Below are positions 44,325 to 52,800 of a DNA stretch of 64,000 bases, in pieces. The DNA is from Alloalcanivorax xiamenensis (GTDB taxonomy: Bacteria > Pseudomonadota > Gammaproteobacteria > Pseudomonadales > Alcanivoracaceae): NCBI RefSeq assembly GCF_009846745.1, contig NZ_AQPF01000003.1, forward strand, positions 124,001 through 188,000. Direction: 5' to 3'. Below the pieces are notes generated by a model. It made no database searches. It was not told the DNA's origin and was given only the letters and a program-made list of their open reading frames with translations. The translations under genes and the position numbers were made by a program. How positions within the stretch are numbered: position 1 is the stretch's first letter; each line of letters opens with the position of its first letter.

Positions 44325-46171
44325 TACTGCCCCCGCATGAACAGACGATCCAGGTCCTTGACGCTCATCTGGGTCCAGGTCGGGCGACCGTGGTTGCATT
44401 GCCCTGAACGCTCGGTGGCTTCCATGTCGCGCAGCAGGGCATTCATCTCCGGGATGGTCAGCTTGCGATTGGCGCGTACGCTGCCGTGGCAAGCCATGGA
44501 GGACAGCAGCGCATCCAGATGCTGCTCGATACGCTCACTGCTGCCGTGGGCGAGCAGATCGGAGAGCACGTCGCGGACCAGCGTCTCGCTATCGGCGTTG
44601 CGCAGCAATACCGGCACTTCCCGCACCATCAGGGTTTCCGGCCCCGCCCGTTCGACAGCGAAACCGAGGCGCTGGAACACTTCCGGCTGCTGCTCGGCGA
44701 AATCCGCCTCCCGCGAGGACACCGCCATCGACACCGGCACCAGCAGGGGCTGCCCACGCACTTTCTCCTCGGCCCAGTCGCGCTTGAGCCGCTCGTAGGT
44801 GATGCGCTCATGGGCCGCGTGCATATCCACCAGCACCATGCCGTGCTCGTTCTCGGCGATGATGAAAATACCGTGGATCTGCGCCACCGCGTAGCCCAGC
44901 GGCGGCGTCTGGCCCGGTTCCGGCACCGGCATCGGCGCGGCCCCCGGTCGCGGCGTCACCAGCGAACCATAAGCGCTGGCCTGACGGTCGCCGTCGGCGA
45001 TGGATGGCGACGGGCGATAAGCCGGCGCCGCGCCCCCACCCTGGTAGCCATGCCCACTGACGCCCGCCCCGCTGTCGCGGGTCTGAGTCAACGGCATCGC
45101 GCCCTGGGTCGGCGCCGACCAGGATGGCATCGTCCGCGCCGATGCCGGCACCTCCATGCGGTCCGCCGGGCGTACCTCGGCGATCGCCCGGTGCAGGGTC
45201 CGATAGAGGAAGTCATGGACCATGCGCTGCTCGCGGAAACGCACTTCGTGCTTGGTGGGGTGCACGTTCACATCCACCAGTGCCGGGTCCAATTCCAGGA
45301 ACAGCACGAACGCCGGATGCCGGCCATGGTAGAGCACGTCGGAATAGGCCTGCCGCACCGCGTGGCTAACCACCTTGTCGCGGATCACCCGGCCATTGAC
45401 GTAAAAGTACTGCAGATCCGCCTGGGAGCGGGAGAAGGTCGGCAGCCCGAGCCAGCCATGCAGGCGCAGGCCAGCGTGGGACACCTCCACCGGCATCGAT
45501 TGTTCCATGAAGGCACTGCCGCACAATCGCGCCACCCGGGCGGCCCGTAGCGCCTCGTTGTCGCCACTGGGCAGTTGATGCACTACTTTCTGGTTGTGGC
45601 TGAGCCGGAATCCGGTCTGAAATTCGCTCAGGGCAATGCGCCGGAACACCTCTTCCAGATGGTTGAATTCGGTTTTCTCGGTACGCAGGAAACGGCGCCG
45701 GGCCGGCGTATTGAAGAACAGGTCGCGCATGGTCACGGTGGTACCGCGCGGATGCCCCGCCGGCGTCACCGAAGGGGCCATGTCGCGACCTTCCACCACC
45801 ACTTCCCAGCCTTCCGCCTGCTCACCGGTGTTGCTGGTCAGCCTCAGCCGCGACACCGAGCTGATCGCCGCCAGCGCCTCGCCGCGGAATCCCAGGGTGC
45901 CGATGGCTTCCAGGTCCTCGGCCACATGGATTTTGCTGGTGGCATGCCGGGACAACGCCAGAGGCAGTTCGTCCCGCTCGATGCCACCGCCATCGTCACG
46001 AACCCGGATCAGCTTGGTACCGCCCTGCTCCACATCCACGCTGATCTGCCGGGCGCCGGCATCGAGGGCGTTTTCCAGCAGTTCCTTGAGTACCGATGCC
46101 GGCCGCTCCACCACCTCGCCAGCGGCGATCTGGTTGGCAAGGCGGGAATCCAGCAATTGAATCTTGGACAA
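44324..46171 (-). CDS. mutL: DNA mismatch repair protein MutL (endonuclease type)
   Basis: 615 aa. N-terminal GHL ATPase: ELLENALDAGA (motif I), RDDGGGIE (motif II) and GTLGFRGEALAAI (motif III). The C-terminal domain keeps the nicking-endonuclease set: VDMHAAHERITYE (a DxHA(X)2E(X)4E with Met in the usual Gln place), SMACHGSVRANRKL, QCNHGRPTW and the last LFMRGQ. This predicts a MutH-independent repair system. It overlaps miaA downstream by TAATG. Confidence 0.96.
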   Translation of the reverse strand: MSKIQLLDSRLANQIAAGEVVERPASVLKELLENALDAGARQISVDVEQGGTKLIRVRDDGGGIERDELPLALSRHATSKIHVAEDLEAIGTLGFRGEALAAISSVSRLRLTSNTGEQAEGWEVVVEGRDMAPSVTPAGHPRGTTVTMRDLFFNTPARRRFLRTEKTEFNHLEEVFRRIALSEFQTGFRLSHNQKVVHQLPSGDNEALRAARVARLCGSAFMEQSMPVEVSHAGLRLHGWLGLPTFSRSQADLQYFYVNGRVIRDKVVSHAVRQAYSDVLYHGRHPAFVLFLELDPALVDVNVHPTKHEVRFREQRMVHDFLYRTLHRAIAEVRPADRMEVPASARTMPSWSAPTQGAMPLTQTRDSGAGVSGHGYQGGGAAPAYRPSPSIADGDRQASAYGSLVTPRPGAAPMPVPEPGQTPPLGYAVAQIHGIFIIAENEHGMVLVDMHAAHERITYERLKRDWAEEKVRGQPLLVPVSMAVSSREADFAEQQPEVFQRLGFAVERAGPETLMVREVPVLLRNADSETLVRDVLSDLLAHGSSERIEQHLDALLSSMACHGSVRANRKLTIPEMNALLRDMEATERSGQCNHGRPTWTQMSVKDLDRLFMRGQ

Positions 46172-46219
46172 AATGGTCTCCCGGGGTCGCGGCCCCTGCG
46201 TTATTTCCGCTTTCCGGGG

Positions 46220-47572
46220 TCAGGAGCCCGGAATGGTCAACAATTGCCCCACCACAATGCGGTCACCGTTGATATTGTTGGCGGCGCGCAGGGCGTCCTC
46301 GGACACCTGATGGGCACGGGCGATGGCGGACAGCGTATCACCAGGCTGGATGCGGTATTGGTCCCCCTGCTGCCGGCGCTGGGCGGCGAAATAGCTGTTC
46401 GGCGCCGGGTGGGTCTGGAAATAGCGTTTCACGCCATTGGTCACCGCCCGGGCGATACGGGCCTGGTGGGTACTGGAGCGCAGCAGCCCTTCTTCTTCCC
46501 GATTGGAGATAAACCCGGTCTCCACCAGCACCGAGACCATTTCCGGTTCCTTGAGCACGGCGAAACCGGCCTGCTCCACCGTGGTCCGGTTACCGTGCAA
46601 TTTGGTGACGCCGTCAAACTCCTGCAGGATCTGCCGCCCCAGATAGAGGCTGTGGGCCATGGAGCCAGACATACGCATGTCCGCCAGCACGCTGAGCAGA
46701 TTGGAGTCGTCCTTCTCTTCTTCGTAGACCCCGGCGACGCGGTCGGATTCGTTGGCGATCTTGGCCAGATAGCGGGCGCGGGCACTGGTGGCGCCGCTGT
46801 TCGAGAGCGCGAACACACTGGCACCCCGGGCACGGGCATCGGTAAAGGCATCGGCGTGGATCGAGATGAACACGTCGGCGTGGTTGTCCTCACGGGCGAT
46901 ACGCCGGCGCTCGGCCAGCGGCACATAGTAGTCGCCATCACGAACCAGCACCGCGCGCATGCCCGGCTCGTTGTTGATCATGTTGTACACCTTCTTGGCG
47001 ATCTGCAGCACCACCACTTTTTCCTTGGTGCCGCGCGGCCCCCTGGCGCCGGGGTCCTCGCCGCCGTGGCCGGCATCCACGGCGATGATCATTTCACGGG
47101 GTTTTTCCGCCGAGGCCTTGGGTTTGGGAATGGTCTTCGCCGGCGGCGGATCCTTGTCGAAGAGATCCACCACCAGGCGCCAGCCGTGCGGCGCCACCGG
47201 CTTGAGCAGATTGGTGCGTGGGCGCACCGCCGCCTTGAGATCGAACACGATACGGGTTTTGTCCGCATGCTGTCCCACCCGGATATCGGCCACCGGCCCG
47301 TTACCCGCATCCAGCGTTTTGACGTCGAAGTCAAAGTCGGTGTCCATCAGATCCACCACCACCCGATCCGGGCCGGTGAGAATGTCCACCTTGTGTTCCA
47401 CCGGATCGGGCAGATCGAACACCACCCGGGTATGATCCGGGGCCCGGTGCATGCGCACGGAGTCCACTTTCACCGCCGCCTGCGCCGCCATCGTCAGAAG
47501 GCCGCCCAGCGTACCGATGAGCAGACGCCATGCCATCGTTCCCCAGGCGGACTTTCGCTGATTTACACCCAT
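46220..47572 (-). CDS. N-acetylmuramoyl-L-alanine amidase (AmiB/AmiC type) with LysM
   Basis: Periplasmic septal peptidoglycan hydrolase of 450 aa. Signal peptide (AWRLLIGTLGGLLTMAAQA), AMIN targeting domain (about 35-140, VDSVRMHRAPDHTRVVFDLP), a Pro/Lys linker, the amidase_3 catalytic domain with Zn ligands (AVDAGHGGEDPGARG; ISIHADAF; ETGFISNREEE) and a C-terminal LysM (QYRIQPGDTLSAIARAHQV). Start ATG 47572; ATG 47602 is an alternative overlapping tsaE. Upstream of mutL, a standard order. Confidence 0.93.
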   Translation of the reverse strand: MGVNQRKSAWGTMAWRLLIGTLGGLLTMAAQAAVKVDSVRMHRAPDHTRVVFDLPDPVEHKVDILTGPDRVVVDLMDTDFDFDVKTLDAGNGPVADIRVGQHADKTRIVFDLKAAVRPRTNLLKPVAPHGWRLVVDLFDKDPPPAKTIPKPKASAEKPREMIIAVDAGHGGEDPGARGPRGTKEKVVVLQIAKKVYNMINNEPGMRAVLVRDGDYYVPLAERRRIAREDNHADVFISIHADAFTDARARGASVFALSNSGATSARARYLAKIANESDRVAGVYEEEKDDSNLLSVLADMRMSGSMAHSLYLGRQILQEFDGVTKLHGNRTTVEQAGFAVLKEPEMVSVLVETGFISNREEEGLLRSSTHQARIARAVTNGVKRYFQTHPAPNSYFAAQRRQQGDQYRIQPGDTLSAIARAHQVSEDALRAANNINGDRIVVGQLLTIPGS

Positions 47573-47579
47573 AGTTCGG

Positions 47580-48011
47580 CTATGCCCACTCCAAATTCGC
47601 ATTACGCCCCGGCGGCTGCACGGTCAGTGTCACGGTGAGATCCGGCGCCGGAATCACACCCTCGCCTTTTTGCGGCCATTCCAACACACACAGCCCATGG
47701 CCGTCGAAATAATCCCGAATGCCGATCAATTCCAGCTCCTCGGGGTCCGCCAGCCGGTACAAGTCAAAATGATAGATATGGACGCCATCGAGCTCATAGG
47801 GTTCCACCAGTGTATAAGTGGGGCTCTTCACCGCCCCTTGGTGGCCCAGCCCTCGCAGCAGCCCGCGCATCAGGGTTGTTTTGCCCGCCCCCAGGTCCCC
47901 CAGCAGGTAAACGCACTGGCCGGTTTTGAGCACGGCGGCCAATTCCGCGCCCAACGCCAGAGTGGCCGTCTCGTCCGCCAGATAGCGGGACCCGCTTGGT
48001 TTATTTTCCAT
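47580..48011 (-). CDS. tsaE: tRNA threonylcarbamoyladenosine biosynthesis ATPase TsaE
   Basis: 143 aa. Walker A LLGDLGAGKTTLMRGLL; VKSPTYTLVEPY; HFDLYRLADPEELELIGIRDYF; LEWPQKGEGVIP. Needed with TsaB and TsaD for t6A37. Overlaps the upstream epimerase/dehydratase gene by 11 bp. Confidence 0.96.
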   Translation of the reverse strand: MENKPSGSRYLADETATLALGAELAAVLKTGQCVYLLGDLGAGKTTLMRGLLRGLGHQGAVKSPTYTLVEPYELDGVHIYHFDLYRLADPEELELIGIRDYFDGHGLCVLEWPQKGEGVIPAPDLTVTLTVQPPGRNANLEWA

Positions 48012-49491
48012 TCAATTCCCATCGTAACGGCAGCAAAAGATCAGTGGCCAACAGCCCGCGCTCGCCGTGCTCGGCGGCGGCCCGGTCGGCGGCCCGGGCA
48101 TGCGCCATGGCCCCAAGAGCCGCGGCCTGGTACGGCGGAAGGCCCTGGGCCAGCAGCGCGGCGATGACACCGGTAAGCACATCGCCCATACCGCCGCTGC
48201 CCATGCCGGGATTGCCATCGCTGACCAGGGCACAACCGTCTTTACCGCGCACCAGGGTACCGAGCCCCTTGAGCAGGGCGGTGCCGCCGTAACGGCTGGC
48301 CAGCGCTTCCACGGTGGCGAAGCGATCCTGTTGCACGGCGGCGCTGTCGCTGCCCAACAGCCGCCCGGCCTCGCCGGGATGGGGCGTCAACACCCAATGA
48401 TCGCTGGCGTCCACCCCCCACTCGGCCAGCAAGTTCAGGGCATCGGCATCCAGCACCAGCGGCAGGTCCGTCATCAACACACGCTTCAGCAATGTTTGCC
48501 CCCACTCGGCGGTGCCCAGCCCCGGCCCCACCGCCACGACCGTGGCACGTTCCAGCAAGGGCTCCAGATCCGCGACGTCATCCACCGCCCGCGCCATGAT
48601 CTCCGGCTGCCGGGCCAGCACCGCCGTCAGATTCTCGGCGCGGGTGGCGAGACTGACCAGACCGGCGCCGCAGCGGGCGGCGGCCTGGGCACTCATGGAG
48701 GGCGCGCCGGCGAAACCATGGTCGCCGCCGACCACCAGCACGTGACCGTAATGCCCCTTGTGCCCGTCACGGCGCCGAGGCGGCAGCCAGCGCCGCAGAT
48801 CCAATGGCGTCGGCCGCCATACCGGATCCGGTATCGCCTGATACACGGCCTCGCCCACGTTGAGACTGGAGAACAGCAGATCACCACTGTGGCATGGCCC
48901 CACCCCGGTGAGCAGCCCGCGGTTCACGCCGATGAAGGTAATGGTGCAATCCGCGCTCAACACGGCACCGGCGCTGGCCCCGGAGTCCGCCGACAAACCG
49001 GAGGGAACATCCAGAGCCAACACCGGTTTGCCCAGGGCATCAATGGCCTGCAGCAAGGCCCGCATGTCTTCGCGCAACGTCCCGCTGATACCGGTTCCCA
49101 GCAGGCCGTCCACCAACAGCGGCGCGGACCCCGGCAGGTTGTCCAGATTCAGCGGCAGCATCGGCACCCCGGCGTCGCGCGCCGCCTCCGCCATCACCAG
49201 GGCATCGCCGCCAAGCTGGTCCAGCGGACGCCATTGATAGACCACGGGGCGCAACCCGGCCTCCTGGGCCAGACGCGCCACCACGTAGCCGTCACCGCCA
49301 TTATTACCGGCGCCGCACAGGATCGCCGGTTCACGCACCTCCGGCCAGCGCTGCAACATCAGATCAAAGGCAGCCTGACCCGCCCGGGCCATCAGGCTGG
49401 CACCGCTGACACCGCCGGCGATGGCGAGACGGTCCAACTCCCGGGTTTGGGCGGCGCTGTAGAGTCGATTGGGTAACGGTGCCAGGGTCAT
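48001..49491 (-). CDS. nnr: Bifunctional NAD(P)H-hydrate epimerase/ADP-dependent dehydratase
   Basis: Repairs damaged (hydrated) NAD(P)H, 496 aa. The N-terminal YjeF_N epimerase domain (about 1-215) shows CGAGNNGGDGYVVARL and ALDVPSGLSADSG. The C-terminal carbohydrate-kinase-like dehydratase (about 225-490) shows GHYGHVLVVGGDHGFAGA, VAVGPGLG, VLTPHPGEAGRLLG and GMGSGGMGDVLTGVIAALLAQG. Divergent from queG, the usual arrangement beside tsaE. Confidence 0.96.
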   Translation of the reverse strand: MTLAPLPNRLYSAAQTRELDRLAIAGGVSGASLMARAGQAAFDLMLQRWPEVREPAILCGAGNNGGDGYVVARLAQEAGLRPVVYQWRPLDQLGGDALVMAEAARDAGVPMLPLNLDNLPGSAPLLVDGLLGTGISGTLREDMRALLQAIDALGKPVLALDVPSGLSADSGASAGAVLSADCTITFIGVNRGLLTGVGPCHSGDLLFSSLNVGEAVYQAIPDPVWRPTPLDLRRWLPPRRRDGHKGHYGHVLVVGGDHGFAGAPSMSAQAAARCGAGLVSLATRAENLTAVLARQPEIMARAVDDVADLEPLLERATVVAVGPGLGTAEWGQTLLKRVLMTDLPLVLDADALNLLAEWGVDASDHWVLTPHPGEAGRLLGSDSAAVQQDRFATVEALASRYGGTALLKGLGTLVRGKDGCALVSDGNPGMGSGGMGDVLTGVIAALLAQGLPPYQAAALGAMAHARAADRAAAEHGERGLLATDLLLPLRWELNGK

Positions 49492-49555
49492 CGCTGCTAT
49501 CCTGTGGCGAACAGCCTCTATTATACGTTGACCACGTACAGTTCTCGATCACTCC

Positions 49556-50644
49556 ATGGATTTCACTCATTTCAAAACACAACTGGCCGAACAGGCCAGG
49601 CTGTTGGGCTTCCAGCAACTGGGCGTGGCCGACATTGACCTCGGTGACGCCGAGGCGAGACTGCGGCGCTGGCTGGACGCCGGATACCACGGCGAAATGA
49701 AGTGGATGGAAGCCCATGGGCACAAACGCTCAAGGCCGCGGGAGCTGGAACCCGATACCCTGCGGGTGATTTCCCTGCGCATGAATTATCTGCCACCGGA
49801 CACCCAGCCGGTAAAACTGCTCAGGCAGGGCGAGAAAGCCTATGTCTCCCGCTACGCCCTGGGCCGGGACTACCACAAACTGGTGCGCAAGCGGCTGGCG
49901 ACACTGGCGCGCTGGATCCGCGAGCAAGTCAGCGACAGCGAGCTGGCCCGGGCGTTCGTTGACAGCGCACCGGTAATGGAAAAGCCGCTGGCCGCCAAAG
50001 CCGGACTGGGCTGGCAAGGCAAACACACGCTGCTGCTCAATCAGGAAGCCGGCAGTTGGTTTTTTCTTGGCGAGATCTATACCGACCTGCCTCTGCCGGT
50101 GGACCAGCCGGTGGAAGACCGCTGCGGCAAATGCTCCGCCTGCATGACGGTCTGCCCCACTGACGCCATCGTTGCCCCCTATCAACTGGACGCCCGGCGC
50201 TGTATCTCCTACCTGACCATTGAGCACCCGGGCGCCATCCCGGAGTCCCTGCGCCCCGGCATTGGCAACCGCATCTTCGGCTGCGATGACTGCCAGCTCA
50301 TGTGCCCCTGGAACCGGTTCGCGCGGTTCACCGACGAGAGCGACTTCCACCCTCGACATCAGTTGGAAAACAGCGATCTGGTTACTCTTTTTCTATGGGA
50401 CGAAGCCACGTTTCTGCGTTGCACCGAAGGCTCGCCAATCCGCCGCGCCGGCTATCAGCGCTGGCTGCGCAATCTGGCGGTGGCGCTGGGTAATGGCCCG
50501 GCCAGCACGGCGCCCATCGCGGCCTTGCGCTCGCGGCAGGCGGATCCCAGCGAGCTGGTACGTGAGCATGTGAACTGGGCCCTGAATCGCCTGTTGATGG
50601 GGCACAACGTCGCCGAAGGGGATGCCGGATCAAGTCCCGCATGA
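49556..50644 (+). CDS. queG: Epoxyqueuosine reductase
   Basis: Cobalamin and 4Fe-4S enzyme for the last step of queuosine in tRNA, 362 aa. N-terminal DUF1730 part (MNYLPPDTQPV), then two ferredoxin clusters: CGKCSACMTVCPTDA (about 195-209) and CDDCQLMCPWN (about 243-253). The final residues GDAGSSPA and the stop come from a REP-like GATGCCGGATCAAGTCCCGC unit (50621-50640). Confidence 0.95.
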   Translation: MDFTHFKTQLAEQARLLGFQQLGVADIDLGDAEARLRRWLDAGYHGEMKWMEAHGHKRSRPRELEPDTLRVISLRMNYLPPDTQPVKLLRQGEKAYVSRYALGRDYHKLVRKRLATLARWIREQVSDSELARAFVDSAPVMEKPLAAKAGLGWQGKHTLLLNQEAGSWFFLGEIYTDLPLPVDQPVEDRCGKCSACMTVCPTDAIVAPYQLDARRCISYLTIEHPGAIPESLRPGIGNRIFGCDDCQLMCPWNRFARFTDESDFHPRHQLENSDLVTLFLWDEATFLRCTEGSPIRRAGYQRWLRNLAVALGNGPASTAPIAALRSRQADPSELVREHVNWALNRLLMGHNVAEGDAGSSPA

Positions 50645-50646
50645 CG
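50621..50646. repeat. REP-like unit at the queG 3' end
   Basis: GATGCCGGATCAAGTCCCGC followed by ATGACG is an inverted copy of the unit found at 16016-16040 and 17928-17942. It supplies the last codons and the TGA of queG. Confidence 0.7.
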
Positions 50647-50757
50647 TTTTCAGAGGCTCCCGGGGCCGAACAGTCTCTGGATCGGGGAACCTTTTTCCTG
50701 TGTAAAGACCCTACGTTTTATCCGACAATCAAGTGACGTTCTGTCAGGGAGAGTCCA

Positions 50758-51198
50758 ATGAGGAAAGTCAGTCTGTTGATCCCGGTGTTGGCCGCCGGCC
50801 TACTCAGTGCCTGCGGCAAGGGCCCAAACGAGGCGGCGGAATATCGTGAATCCGTATTCAAGGCCACGGCCTGGCACTTCGGCACTCTGGGGGCCATGGC
50901 CAAGGGCGAGCAGCCCTTCGATCAAGCGGTGTTCGAGGAAAAAGCCGACATCGTGGCGCAACTGTCAGGTCTGCCCTGGGAAGGCTTCGCGGACGCCGGC
51001 TCCGCCGATGGCAGCCACGCCAAACCGGCGATCTGGGAGAACCGCGCCGACTTTGATGGCAAAGCCCGGGACTTCCAGAATGCCGCCGCCGAACTGGCGG
51101 AGATGGCCGGAAGCGCCGATCAGCAGGCCCTGTTCGCGCAAGTGGGCAAGGTCGGAGAAACCTGCCGCGCCTGCCACACCGAATATCGCGAACGTTAG
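50758..51198 (+). CDS. Cytochrome c' (class II), lipoprotein
   Basis: 146 aa. Lipobox with Cys19 (GLLSAC). A four-helix cytochrome c' fold (YRESVFKATAWHFGTLGAMAKGE; FQNAAAELAEMAGSAD) with haem attachment CRACH at 136-140, near the C-terminus as in the family. Such proteins bind NO or shuttle electrons; here it is membrane-anchored. It faces a cytochrome b561-type gene convergently, across a 48-bp spacer, so the two may act together. Confidence 0.9.
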   Translation: MRKVSLLIPVLAAGLLSACGKGPNEAAEYRESVFKATAWHFGTLGAMAKGEQPFDQAVFEEKADIVAQLSGLPWEGFADAGSADGSHAKPAIWENRADFDGKARDFQNAAAELAEMAGSADQQALFAQVGKVGETCRACHTEYRER

Positions 51199-51221
51199 AG
51201 TCTGTGTGTGACCTTTGCGCC

Positions 51222-51246
51222 ACCGGGCCGCCACTGGCGGCCCGGT
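51222..51246. terminator. Hairpin between the convergent cytochrome genes
   Basis: ACCGGGCCGCC-ACT-GGCGGCCCGGT is a perfect stem without a clear T-run; it overlaps the stop of the cytochrome b gene. Confidence 0.55.
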
Positions 51247-51896
51247 CAGCTCACCAACCAGTAAATCGCCCCGGCCACCGGCAAGGCCACCAGTAATGCC
51301 CGCCACCAAGGCACGAAAGCCTGGTCCGGGCCGGCCTTATCAGGCACCCGCTTACGCCCGGTCAGCATGGCCACCAGCAACGGCTCCCCCAATAGCCGAT
51401 GCAGCAGCACCGCCGCCACATGCGCCACGATCAGAATCAACAGCAGATCGAAATTCAGAAAGTGCACATCGGTGAGCGCGCGGGCCGTGGCGCCGCCAAC
51501 CTGGTTGCTCAAAGGCCCCTCCAGTGAAATATCGTCGGTGGCGAACAGGCCGGTAACGGTCTGCACCAGCAAAGACAGCAACATCAGCATGACCATCCAG
51601 CCGCCCAGCGGATTGTGGCCGGTAAACACCGGGGCCCGCCCACGAACCAAGGCCTTGCTATATTCCAGGGTACGTCTGGGCCCGGCCAGAAACGCCGTGA
51701 AACGACTATGGCGGGAACCCCACAGCCCCCAGATAATCCGGAAAATCACCAGGCCCAGCACCAGATAGCCGGCGCGCATGTGCCAGACCATCAACTGCTC
51801 ACCCTTGCCCCCGGAATACCAGAGGAAACCGATACCCGCCACCAGCAACCAATGAAACAGGCGGGTGGGCAGGTCCCAGACCCGAATGGTGTCCAT
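51246..51896 (-). CDS. Cytochrome b561-type membrane protein
   Basis: Di-haem b-type inner-membrane protein of 216 aa. Segments and His ligands: TRLFHWLLVAGIGFLWYSG (His15), LMVWHMRAGYLVLGLVIFR (His39), VMLMLLSLLVQTVTGLF, and LLLILIVAHVAAVLLHRLL (His158, His165). It probably passes electrons from quinol to a periplasmic c-type cytochrome, perhaps the neighbouring cytochrome c'. Confidence 0.9.
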   Translation of the reverse strand: MDTIRVWDLPTRLFHWLLVAGIGFLWYSGGKGEQLMVWHMRAGYLVLGLVIFRIIWGLWGSRHSRFTAFLAGPRRTLEYSKALVRGRAPVFTGHNPLGGWMVMLMLLSLLVQTVTGLFATDDISLEGPLSNQVGGATARALTDVHFLNFDLLLILIVAHVAAVLLHRLLGEPLLVAMLTGRKRVPDKAGPDQAFVPWWRALLVALPVAGAIYWLVS

Positions 51897-51956
51897 ATTT
51901 TCTCCTTTCGATCAGCGCACTCCGTGGCCGGCCAACACCCGGCTTAACAAGGGACG

Positions 51957-52499
51957 CTATTCGCGGATGAAATGTTCCCGGTAGTAGGCCAGCTCGGCGA
52001 TCGATTCACGGATGTCATCCAGCGCCAGATGTTTGTTCTCTTTCTTGAAACCGGACAGTATCCCCGGTTTCCAGCGCGTGGCCAGTTCCTTCAAGGTTGA
52101 GACATCCAGATTACGGTAGTGGAAAAACGCTTCCAGGGCGGGCATGTAACGTGCCAGGAAACGGCGGTCCTGGCAGATGCTGTTGCCACACATCGGTGAC
52201 ATCTTTTCATCCACGTATTGCTCCAGGAACAACAGCGTCTGCCGCTCCGCCTCCGCCTCGTCCACGCGGCTGGCGCGCACCCGCTCGGTCAACCCGGAGT
52301 TACCATGGTGGCGGGTATTCCATTCGTCCATGGCCGCCAAACGTTCGTCGCTCTGATGCACCGCCAGCACCGGCCCCTCCGCCAGCACGTTCAGATTGGC
52401 GTCGGTAACGATAGTGGCAATCTCAATGATGCGATCCTGCTCGGGGCTCAGACCGGTCATTTCCAGGTCGATCCAGATCAGGTTGTCTTTCGAAGGCAT
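51957..52499 (-). CDS. orn: Oligoribonuclease
   Basis: DEDDh exonuclease of 180 aa that degrades di- and short oligoribonucleotides, including pGpG. WIDLEMTGLSPEQDRIIEIA (first Asp/Glu), GNSICQDRRFLARYMP and HLALDDIRESIAELAYYREHF (His and last Asp). I start at MPSKDNLIW (52499); the open frame's extension runs into a repeat. Divergent from rsgA, a common pair. Confidence 0.97.
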   Translation of the reverse strand: MPSKDNLIWIDLEMTGLSPEQDRIIEIATIVTDANLNVLAEGPVLAVHQSDERLAAMDEWNTRHHGNSGLTERVRASRVDEAEAERQTLLFLEQYVDEKMSPMCGNSICQDRRFLARYMPALEAFFHYRNLDVSTLKELATRWKPGILSGFKKENKHLALDDIRESIAELAYYREHFIRE

Positions 52500-52576
52500 C
52501 TCACGGGTCCTGTATGGAGATAAATTTAAACGCCATGGTACCAGAATGACCCTGACGCTTGACGCCGAAAGCCTGG

Positions 52577-52748
52577 AGCGCTCACACGCAACACGCTTGC
52601 ACGCAACACGCGGAAAATCAAAAGCAGCGAGGTCCACGGACAAACGCTTAAAGCCCTACTGCTGCCACAGAGAGCACCACGACGCTTCTGCTCCCAGGTT
52701 CTATCCTGGCGTGCAAGCGTGTTGCGTGCATGCGTGCAAGCGCACTCG
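52577..52748. repeat. Element with inverted arrays of GCGTGC-type short repeats
   Basis: The left array (about 52577-52614, CACGCAACACGCTTGCACGC) and the right array (about 52711-52748, GCGTGCAAGCGTGTTGCGTG) are perfectly inverted over about 20 bp, around some 95 bp of non-repeated DNA. It fills the 300-bp orn-rsgA spacer. The termini belong to the same family as those at 15937, 16198, 17883 and 18038, but the core differs. No gene seen. Confidence 0.75.
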
Positions 52749-52800
52749 CCTCTCAACCGTGCCATAATGGCGCCACCTCAACCGACCTCCTCGCGAACGC

